Source of the DNA: Symbiodinium natans
Taxonomy: Eukaryota > Sar > Dinophyceae > Suessiales > Symbiodiniaceae
DNA: 64,000 bases
Assembly (NCBI GenBank): GCA_905221605.1
Contig: CAJNDS010002404.1
Span: 62,001-126,000, forward strand
Reading direction: 5' to 3'
Position numbers and translations under genes: made by a program. The first letter of the stretch is position 1. The number at the start of each line of letters is the position of its first letter. The notes under the pieces were generated by a model. It was not told the DNA's origin. It ran no database searches and saw only the letters and a list, made by a program, of their open reading frames with translations. Positions 11,397 to 22,000 of the stretch are shown here, piece by piece.

Positions 11397-12808
11397 GTTT
11401 GACCGAGCAGTGGCAGCGCTGGAAGACCTGGCCTCACCAGACTCGCAGTCCTACAACCTGGGGCACCCTGGCAGGGTTTAGGGTTTCGGGTTTCGGTTTT
11501 AGGGTTTAGGGTTTAGGGTTTCGGGTTTAGGGTTGCCCGTCTTCTTCTTGTATCAGGGTTCCCATACTACCCCACCCCCCCTCTGTACTACCCGCCCCCC
11601 CCCACCCCCAAGGTTTTTTCCAGAAGTTAAGGCTATACTTGGGGTAGTAGGGTTTTTTTCATGATTGCCGGGTTTCGGGTTTCGGGTTTCAGTGGCAAAG
11701 GGTCACCCCTCTCCACCACAACTTGCGCATGCCTCAAGTAAAGATCGGAGAGGCTCTCCGCAGGTCTGTGCATAGTGCTTCAGGGTTTAGGGTTTACTGG
11801 GGGTTGAGGGGGTTTCAGTGGCTCTGTGACAAAAAGGGTTCCGACCATCCTACGGCCCAGTTCAGATTGAGGAGTTCAGAGTTTTAGGTTTCTAGGGTTT
11901 GGGAGTTTAAAGTTTTAGGGGGTTTGGGGCCTAGGGGCTCAAGTTGGGCCGCGATCCAGTGCAACGGGAAGCTCGCTTTGTGTATGCGACTTCGGCCAGC
12001 GATGCTTAATCTCTTCCTCATGAACCCTCTCAAAACGATACCGATGCTAGTGCCATTTGCTTAAGAGCCCCCCTAAAGAATATCTAATATCAGCTGACAA
12101 TGGCCCTTATAAGGAAGTTTTGTTTTTGTTTTTTTGAGATTCTTAAGCAAATAGTAGATGATCGGTGTATGTATAACATAGTAGGTGCTAGTTTCTGTAG
12201 AGTAGAGTGTATAAGCTGGGATGTTCCCCCTATACTTGCAGTCCTTAATAGGGATGATAGTACCCCCGATTTCAAGTACCCCCCTATGTCAATCAATCCC
12301 TATTAAGGTCTGTTAGTATAAGGGGGATCATCCCAAGGTGTAAGAGTTGAAAAACTCGGGGAGTGTTACAGCCTCTAGAGTTCGAGGCACCAGGTCATCA
12401 GGGCAAAAGGCTCGAGGTTGCAAGATGGACCCCACAACGGCACCGGAATCCAGAGAATTTAGTGTTTAGGGTTTAGGGTTTGGGGTTTAGGGTTTAGGGT
12501 TTAGGGTTTAGTCCTTGAAGAGCGGTTTTGTGCTGAACCCCCCCCCCCCCTCCGAACACTTCAAACACTAAACCGCCGCCCTCAGAAGCCCCAAGCCCAG
12601 AAACCCTACATGGTAACTTCTCGATATTACGGTCCCTTGTTTGGGGTTACTTCTTCAGGGTCCCTAACTTAGAGATCTAAACCCTAAACCCTAAACCCTA
12701 AACCCCCCTTCAACCGCTCCAGAATCCCAAAAACTCAGGACCCTTGCGGTTGCCGCCATGGAGTTCTTTGAGGTTGACTTGCTCTTTGGCCCAGGGCAAC
12801 GGGAGGCC
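11397..12808 (+). CDS. exon run just upstream of the ketosynthase exons
   Basis: Exon 11397-11475 reads FDRAVAALEDLASPDSQSYN and ends in phase 0. Exon 11693-11784 begins in phase 0 and reads WQRVTPLHHNLRMPQVKIGE. The intron between them (217 nt) is GT-AG and made largely of TTTAGGG and TTTCGGG units. Exon 12379-12461 reads FEAPGHQGKRLEVARWTPQR. Exon 12739 to about 12808 reads TLAVAAMEFFEVDLLFGPGQ. The last could be the KS N-terminal region around the usual MDPQ motif, but the match is weak. These are probably part of the same gene as the KS exons, by position and strand only. Confidence 0.45.
12218..12340. mobile_element. palindromic MITE-like element, copy 1
   Basis: Contains CCTTAATAGGGAT and, about 55 bp later, ATCCCTATTAAGG, with an outer CCCCC...GGGGG pair. 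It relates to copies at 13,615-13,715 and 16,797-16,895. No coding capacity. Confidence 0.65.
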
Positions 12809-13097
12809 TGGGGGGGGGGGGGGCAGGGCTGAGAGGGCTAAGGATTTTGGGGTTTCAGGTTCCGAGGATTTAAGGATGAAGGGTTTCTGAAAGGTTCTGA
12901 GGTGTTGAGGGCTTACGGCGGTTTAGGGTTCAGGGTGCTTTTTTGTTCGCTGACCGTTTAAGGGCCAAGGTTTCGAGATGGTGTGTTGAGAGTTTGGGGC
13001 TTAAGAGCTTCAGAGTTTTGGGAGTTCAAGATTTTTGGGGTTTAGGGCTTTGGCGTTTCCGTTGCCTGCAAAGTTTGCATATTGGTTTTCTGTCTAG

Positions 13098-16000
13098 CGC
13101 AACGTCAAGCGCAACGTGACCTCGGGAAGTATCTCTGGGATCCTTGAGCCCGACAACCCACGTGGAGGTTCAGGGGGTACTTCTGCCCCCAGTTATTCGT
13201 CTACTTAATAACCTACGAAGAGGACTTAGGGGCCTTCCAAGAGCAGTTAGAACTGCGGTTATAAGTGCCCATGAACCTCCAAGCAGGACCCCAGTGGCGG
13301 CCCTCTTGCAGTTTCGGGTTTGGGGGGTTTGAAGTTCAAGGGCTTTAGGGGTGTCGAAGATATGTGCTGTGAGGTTCCCTTACAAAACCGCCAGGTAAAC
13401 AAAGATAGGCTGCGCCCTGACTGGAAATCATGGGTTTTGAAGTACGATACTTCAATACTTTTTGTTGATTCTGGGTTCCCATTTTTGCTACTTAGAATCT
13501 GTTCAGCCCTGACACCGAAACCCCCAAGCCCCCTTGAGAGAAGACCCCGAAGACTAAAGCCCCCAAACCCTACACGCCCTCAAACCCCAAGAGACTTCGA
13601 GACCCTAAACTTGGAATGCTCCCGCTTATACGAACAGTCCTTACTAGGGATTCTAGTACCCCCTACTAGAATCACTACGAAGGACTCGTAGTATAAAGGG
13701 GAACAGCCCAACCCCTAAACCCTAAACCCTAAACCCTAAACCCTGAACCCTGAACCCTAACACCAATTGCAGGTCATGTATGACACCTGGGCTGCCGCAC
13801 AAGCTTCCCAAGCTGCCAAGACTGCCGCCACTGAGGGCTACACATCCCATTCCTAGGACTGGCTTCGGGTTAGGGTTTTATCATTTCGGGTTTTGAGTTC
13901 GGTACTTTAATTGAATCATAGTCAAAACCCCTACTTTAACTCAAGGCATGTGTCATAAATCACATCAAGATGCTCACCCTAAGCCCTAAAGCCTGGAAAC
14001 TCCAGCTGCCTCGCGTCATTTTGAGTCCTTGTCTGCGGCGACAGGAAAAGCGGCGACCGGCATCAATAGTTCCTTCCCCTCTCTGCTGTATTCAACCGCC
14101 CCAATAGATACAAAGCAGTCGTGAACAGTATCAAGAAAATGTCGTGTATAAATGTAGATGTACACATGTATGTATGTGCACACACACACACACAGCCGGT
14201 ATTTTAAAGATGACTACGTTCACATGTCTGGGGTTCAAGGGTTGCGGAAGGTGCAAACAGAGGATGAAAACCGTTGCTCTAACCCTAAACCCTAAACCCT
14301 TAACCCTAAACCCTAAGCCCTAAGCCCTAAGCCCTAAACCCTAAGCCCTGTGTGTGTATGACGGTCATGGCTCTCTGAAAGAAGGTGCGGGCTTTTAAGG
14401 CCGAGGGATCCAGGGAACTGAGGTATGGTTTCCGCAGCCTAAGCCCGAAACCCCGTAAAAAAGCAAACAGACTGTCCGTTGGGTTTAGGGTTTAGGGTTT
14501 GGGGTTTAGGGTTTAGGGTTTAGGGTTTGGGGTTTAGGGTTTAGGGTTTAGGGTTTAGGGTTTAGGGTTTAGGGTTTAGTTGGGGGTTTAGGGTTTGGGG
14601 TGTTGGGGCAAGGAACTTGAGTAGTTCTATTGAGAATAACAGGGTAATCCGCGTGTACTTACCTGGCGGTTTCCGACATTCGCGGTACCTTACTGGGGTC
14701 CTTATGATAAGGGGATGCCACTACTTGGGGTTTGTACTGCAGGTCCCTTATTTTCGTAGCCCTAAACCCTAAACCCTAGCCCTACACCCTAAACCCGAAA
14801 CCCCTGCCTAAACAGTGAGCCAGGCAGCCATCTGCGGCGGGGTGTTCCTGCAGATGTCGCCGTTCATGTGGCCGGTGCCCCCAGTCGCTGGCGCAAGCTT
14901 AACCCAGACAAGGGTTGAGGGATTTAGGGGTGTAGGGTTTAGGGTTTAGGTTTTTTGTGTCTTGGGTCTTGGGTGTAGGGTTTAGGGGTTTGGGGTGGTT
15001 GGGGGTTTAAGGCTTTAGGGTGTATTTGGGCTCCACACTGAACCACATGTCGAAGGCGAAGGCCTAGACCCTAAAACTTTCAGCCTCCATCTCTAGCAAA
15101 CTCGAGTCACCCTCAAGCCGAAACCCTAAACCCTACAACCCTAAACAGACTGAGGCCACGGTTCAATGCCTACATGAACCCTGCGGGCAGATGCTTTTCC
15201 TTCGATCAGGCAGAGGGTACCCTTTCTCCTTTTGTTAGGGTGGGGGGGGGTTCAAGGTTCCCGTACAGAGTGTCCAACTTAGAAAAACAGGTGCCCTTAT
15301 TACAAGATGGTTGCTGGGCGACCAAGTTGGAAGCCCTTTAGACTTAGCAAGTAGGGTTGGTAAGGTGGGGTGATGAGGGGATACTAAGTAGGCTTACTCA
15401 GTAGGGTTTAGGGTTTAGGGTTTAGGGTTTAGGGTTTGGGGTTTAGGGTTTAGGGTTTAGGTTTAGGGTTTAGGGTTTGGGGTTTAGGGTTTAGGGTTTA
15501 GGGGGGCCTTGAGGACCTTTCAGCAAAAGAAGGGGCAGCTTCGGGATTCGAATAGGGTTGAGGCTTCAAACTTAGGGAACCCTCCAAGGGATCCTTGCCT
15601 GAAGTACTGAGTTTAGAGTTTAGGGTTTAGGGTTTAGGGTTTAGGGTTTAGTGGGAGTTTAGGGTTTCAGCGGGCTCTTCAAAGAGATTGTGGGGTATGT
15701 TGCATTATTATTCGTGTAGAACCCCAGGTTTTCCCAGGATTGCACTTCATCGCTTCTGAGAAAAGCTCTCCTGCTCCCAACACGTGAGGCCGCCAACGGC
15801 TACGTGCGCGGCGAATGCTGTGCCAGCGTTGGGGGCCCCAGACCTTCAAAAAGGATGCCAGAACTACCCTACACCCTACGCCCTAAGCCCTAAACCACCA
15901 CAACTGAAGACATTTTTCACCTCCAAGGCAGCTCTGAAGCCGTATGCCGAGAAGGTCGACAACCAGCTGCTGGTCGTGGACGCGCCTGTCCTAGGCCCAT

Positions 16001-19000
16001 GGGGGGGAAAGAGGATTACTGAAGGGCTTTAGGGTCTTCCGATGAGGGCGTTTTGGTGTAGTTTCTCTCGTACTGCTTGAAGAGACAAAGTCTTCCTGAA
16101 CCACTTGGGCTCCTGCATGTCCAAGCATCTTGCAAGATGCGGCCCTCGCCTTCGGCAAGGTTATGCTGGGATCGGGGGTGCGATTGTCTTCCATCCAATA
16201 CTTCCCCCCCCCTCAACTGCTTGAAACTCCCAGAATCTGGCTTCAGGCATGATTTCTCAGCGGTGATGTCTTGATATCAGGTGGACCAAACCCGAAGCCT
16301 TGAAACTGCGGTCGCAGGTACCCTCGTCGGCTGGCGCATGACGCGCCTTCGCTGCAGATAGCGCGGAGAGGATTTAGGGTTTAGGGGTAAAACCGGAGCC
16401 GATATGAGTACCCATTATCCCCTTGTAATCACCTGCTTACACAGGAAACGCACTGCCAGGTTCAACCAGAACTGCAAACCCAAAACCTTTCAGGAAAGCC
16501 ACATGACCAGGACCCCAACGTTAACCTCACTTTCCCTTTCCGGGGCTTGTTCCCCTGGTGTTACTGGAGAACCTACGGAACGCCCTTGAAGTAAATTGCA
16601 GAATGCTACCATCCCCTGCTAGATTTACATGATCTGTACTATAGTTCAAGGTGTGCTCCTTAGATCTGGTATGTCTCAAATAGCGTAACCCGAATAGACC
16701 CCCTAAAATGCTTCAAGGTTATCCCCAAATTTTGGGCAACCTTTACACCCTAAACCCAATGTACCCTCAACCCTAAACCTTGAACCCTAAACCTTGGCAT
16801 GTTCCCCCCTAAAACTAAGAGTCCTTAATAGGGATTATAGTAGGGGGTTGCTATAATCCCTATTAAGGAGCTGTTAGCTTCAGGGGAAACATCCGAACCT
16901 GAACCCCATGTAGGCCCATGCAGTCTTGGGGTTTTACCCTAAACCCTAAACCCTAAACCCTAAACCCTAAACCTTTTGATCGAGGAACAACGGGCGCAGC
17001 GCGGGCCTGGCGGCACCCAGTGGACCTGCCGAGCAGGAGGCCGGGGGCACCAGCCAGGGCTAAAGGGCTGTGCATGGCTTTTTGTGGCTTAGGTGTGGGG
17101 TTTAGGGCTTAGGGCTTAGGGTTTAGGGTTTAGGGTTTAGGGTTTAGGGTTTGGGAGTCCGCGGGTATGGAGCGCAGGGGCCTGTTTGATGTTTCGGGTG
17201 CGGGGTTCAAGAGTTTTCGAGGTACATAGCGACTTCTCTCTACAGCAAGTCTTGGTTCGTTTTGTGGGTCCTCCTGAAATATAGGAGCATTGCAATCGTG
17301 TGTGCATGTGTAAATATGTGCTCTGGTATGATGCCAGATCATTTCAGATCATATGATATGCGGATGGGAAAGGAACACAGGCGCGTGGCACATGCATATG
17401 CGTATACATATTATGTGTATGCTCACGTGAGATGTAGATGCAGAGCTCTCTGGGGCTCTTTGCATACAGGATGGCGTTCTTAAGGGTCCTATCTTTCGGG
17501 TATGGCGTTTGAGGCAGCCAACGGCTTCGGAAGGGTTTTAGGGTTTAGGGTTTAGGGTTTAGGGTTTAGGGTTTAGGGTTTAGGGTTTAGGGTTTAGGTC
17601 GGGTGCGCCGAAGGGTGGGCTAAATCCGGGTCTGACTAGACGATGCTTGTGGTTGACATGCTATGGCTCTGGGTATGCAAGGGACATCTCTGAAGTAGGC
17701 TCTCCAACAGCACTAGGATGTCAAGTTTCTGTGCCTGCTTCCCTGAAAGCATGATACCTCTGGCACGATGAAACCGGGAGCTTTTGCTCTCTAAACCCCC
17801 ACGCCCCGGGTTGATTTGGACCAAACGTTGAATTTTCACGGCGAGAACCCTACATGGAATTTCCAGAATGTTTATCTGGGCATGTCCAAACATAGGGGGT
17901 GCCCCCCTTATATGCCCCAAATAGAATAGAGTCCCTTTACAGGGACCCCCAAAAAGAGTACCCCTATTTTCAGAAACCCCCATATGAACCCTGAGCCCTA
18001 AAACCCCAATTCCCGAAGCAAGCCCCTCCCGAAGCCGCCAAGAAAGGCCATCGCCGACTGCGTCCGACATGCCGGCATCTCGCCTTTGGACGTCGATGCT
18101 ATGGAGTCTGCCTGGCCACGCTTCAAGGAAATGCTTTACAGGGTTCTTAACCGGGGGGGGGGTTCAAGGGAGGTATGTAACCGAAGGTTCCCTCATACTC
18201 CCCACCAATACTCCCACACCCCCCACACCCCCCCCCCTTAAGAACCCTCTAAGAATTCGCAGGATCTGGTTCGGTGCCGAAGAGGAACGTTTGCACTTTG
18301 CCATCGCTATACATGACCAGGAATAAAGTTTCGTCGCTCTTGACAAGACAAAGTTGACTTAGGACAGCGGAGTACTGCATCATGGTTGTGTCCTAGCCTG
18401 GCGAGCGGAGGAACTACTTCACCAGAATACACTTATACTATTCTTACTGTTACGGAGGAGGACCCGCCGCTCTTGGAGCGCAGGAGTCTATGGGGGAGAA
18501 GGGGTCTTCTGCTGTCTTCGTGTGTTACGATGTGAGTGCGACGAACTTTCGGCCTGCCGCAGCATGCGTTGGGGGAGCACTGGTCTTGCCGAAACTTCCA
18601 AAAGGGTTTCTGGTGAGACAGTGTGACGATCGAACGAGAGAGGCAAGGGGAGGACTTGCGCCGAAAGCGCCGCAGACACAAGCAGAAATCGTCACATGGG
18701 TCCTGGACGCCAGATTTGTTAATGGAAACGGCGAGGAGCAGCATGCCTTGGGGAGACGTTGTGAGTGCGACGAACTTTCGGCCTGCCGCAGTAGAGCCCT
18801 GACTGTAAGTGATTCTTGGAACGGTTGCAAGGTGCAAGCCATGTACTGGTGAGCTCTCAAGCTCTGAATCCGTCAACACCTAGAACCTAGATCCTTTAAG
18901 CCCGCAAGCCTGAAGCTTCAAACTAACACAACCCTAAATCCGAAACCCTAGCCCTAAACCCTAAACCCCCTGTTCAACACATGGGCCAGGTGTCATGCTG

Positions 19001-22000
19001 CAGGCTCCCTCCTGTCTGATGGCGTCGAGGCCGCTCGTGACTTGGTCTCTGGTGGCTTCGGTTAACCGAGCTTGGTCCCTCTTTTTATGGGTTTGGGGGT
19101 GTGTTGTTGTGGCCCTAGACCGTAAACGCTAAACCCCCGTAAGGCACATGGACTAGTCCAACCGTGAGCTATTTGGGCACCGCCCACCCACATACTATGC
19201 TGCCGCAAGCCCGGACCTGCAATAGCTGCTTAGGCGCAAGGTGTTGAGTTGGCTCTTGATACTTGGGGGGTATTCCGAGTTCGGGCTGTAAGGTGTTATG
19301 GGTTGTTTGGGGTATTTTGGTTGGGTTTGATAGGTTTCTTTGGGTGTTTAGAGGGTTGCCTTGGGGCTTGTACGGTGTTGGGTGGGTTCCCTTCCCTCAA
19401 GCCGCACCTTGACATGCGTTGAGCCTGCAGTGGCGGCACGGTGCCCTAAACCCTAAACCCTAAACCCTAAGCCCTAAACCCTAAACCCTAAACCCCAAAC
19501 CCGAAACCCTAAACCCTAAACCCTCAAGCCAAGCCTTGGGAGTGTTGAAGGGTTCCCAACTCGCCAAGTTTCTCTCGATGCAGGTGGCCTCCACCCTGTC
19601 AGTTCTGCGAGGCATGGAAGGCGCGGCCTGCGTCCCTCTTTTGGGGTCTTCAGGGTTACTTGGGGTTTGAGGTTCAGGGTTTAGGGTTTAGGGCTAGGGG
19701 GGGTTACTTGGGTTGCTTGGGCTACATAGATTTCTTGTGATACTTGGGTTTCGGGTAGTTCGGGAGGTCAAAGGGTTTTCGAAATCTTGCCCGGGCTCGG
19801 GGTTTTCAGAGTCTCAGGGGAACGCATCGGGGTTGGAAGGGTTTGTAGAGTCAGTCGAGCTGATGAATCATTGAAAAATTAATCGTGGTAACAGCAAGAA
19901 TATGAAGAATAGTAAGAATAAGAATCATAAGAAGAGTTTTAATCGAACAGGAAAATATGAATCAGAATGGACATATAAGGCATCATAGCAGTCGTATTTC
20001 ATTGTAATTGTGATCATGCATATCCATTAGTATTGTTGTCTTGGGGTTGGGGACGGGTTTGGCTAGGCTGTTCCGTGCTGTGCTTTCGGTACCCTGATTT
20101 AGCTTCTGAGTGTGTATTATCATCCAAGGGCACCACAGCAGTTTGCACTTCTCCCTCAGAGGGGCTGCTGAACAACCGGGCCTTCAACCGCAACACTACA
20201 CATGAACCCAACAAAACATAGAGGCGCGAATGGACACTTTCAGGAGCTTAAGCCGCTGGGACCCAGGGCCCCTTCTTGCTTCTGTATCTTGAGCTTCCCC
20301 TGTAAGCCTTTTGGCAAAGCTGAGAAGGGTACCTTTGGTTGTTGTTCCCAGGTTACTCTGGGACCGAACGTGCCACTCCCTAAAACTGCACGCCACACTG
20401 GACTCGAGGGCACCAAGGCAGCAGAACCTCCATTCTTTAAAAAAGGCCATCATGAGGCTTCGAGGTCCTCACCTTCCCAGATCCTCCAACATAGCCGAAG
20501 AAGACAGCTGAAGGAGAGAGTGAGGGCCGGTTTTGAAACGTGTGCGTGTGCGTTCATGCTGATATGCCCGAAGGTTGCCCTCTTTGGCCCCGTAGAACCC
20601 ATAAACCCTAAACCCGAAAAGCCCTGCATCCACCCAAGCTCGCAGAGCCCGCCCCGTGTTAGGGTCCTATTGGGGTTTTCGGGCCGGTTCGGGGGTTGAG
20701 GTGTAGGGTTTAGGGTTTAAGGGTTGTAGGGCTTTCAATATACCCTAAAATCATAAGTAATGTTCCCGGTGCTTGAAGACACTACCAACATTCCACAGGA
20801 TCGAGAGGATCTGCGTTTTACGTTTGGAAGACACAAAAGCAGCAACGGGTCTCCGAGCATGGGTGGGTGCCCTATGTGGAAGGTTTTCATGACAAGAATT
20901 TGTCAGGGGGAGAGGCGGAAGGGTTCTTTGACTATCCCTAAACCCTAAACCCTAAACCCTAAACCCTAAACCCTAAACCTTCTATGAGGGGTATGCCCTG
21001 TATTGGGAAAGAACGCCTGGAGACTTCCCAGGCGGAGATCGAGAGATGCTGACCGTGAGCTCGGCGAAGCCGAATGCCCGGGAGCCCCAACACTGGTGGA
21101 ACGTGAGGGTTTTGGGGGGTTTAGGGTTTAGGGTTTAGGGTTTAGGGTTTAGGGTTTAGGGTTTAGGGTTTAGGGTTTAGGGTTTAGGACCACTTTAGGG
21201 TTTAGGGTTTAGGGTTTAGGGTTTAGGGTTTAGGGTTGGGTTTTGGGTTTTGGGTTTTGGGTTTAGGGTTTAGGGTTTAGGGTTTAGGGTTTAGGGCCCA
21301 GTAGTACCCCGACTCTCTTTGCTGTTAGTCGGTTAGGTTCCATTTGCATTGTTGTTAAAAACACAAAATTTGCACCTCGCTTCTCAGCTCTTGGGCTAGG
21401 AAGGGGGGGGAAGCCACGACGCGCTGGAGTCTCGAACTTTCAGGGTTTTTAGGCCCTTGGGCTTTAAGCTTCATGGGTTTTGAAAGCGGTGTTAGGGCCT
21501 GCAGGCTTTATAGCCCTAAACCCTCAACCCTTAGGGTTTTGGGGGGAGGGGGGCTTAGGGACCTTAGGGTTTCTAGGAATTCCCTCTTTCTAGGGTTTGG
21601 GTTCCCTTGTAAGCGCCTTTAAACCAAAAAGGGACCCCTACCTAGGTTACTCCTGGGTTTAGGTTTTGGTGGGGCTTTAGGGATCTTATGTCAGGATCGG
21701 TTTCTCTCCGCAGGTCGGCGTGCAACAGGAGGCCTGCGCCATGACTTCCTTCCTGAAGGCCAGGGTTTAGGGTTTAGGGTATAGGGAAATTAGAGCGATG
21801 ACTCGGACGAGCGGCCCTTTAACCCCCTACACCCCAAACCAGATCCATAAGAAACCGCAACTCCAGGATGATGAGCTATTCTATGTGGGTCCCTTTATGA
21901 TGATACGATTATGCCAGGGCAATCCCCAAAATGGCTTAGGGTTTAGGGTTTAGGGTTCCCCAAAACCCTATTGTAGCCATTAAGGCCCCCAAATTACCGA

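Noticed and set aside
18433..18879. Overlapping ORFs of 111-148 codons on both strands
   Set aside because: They contain a direct repeat (GAGTGCGACGAACTTTCGGCC at 18,534 and again at 18,762) and lie in the well-phased KS intron 18106-18989.
21925..21940. CCAAAATGGCT, part of the reverse complement of the spliced leader
   Set aside because: Only an 11-base match, followed by TTAGGG instead of the expected leader sequence.
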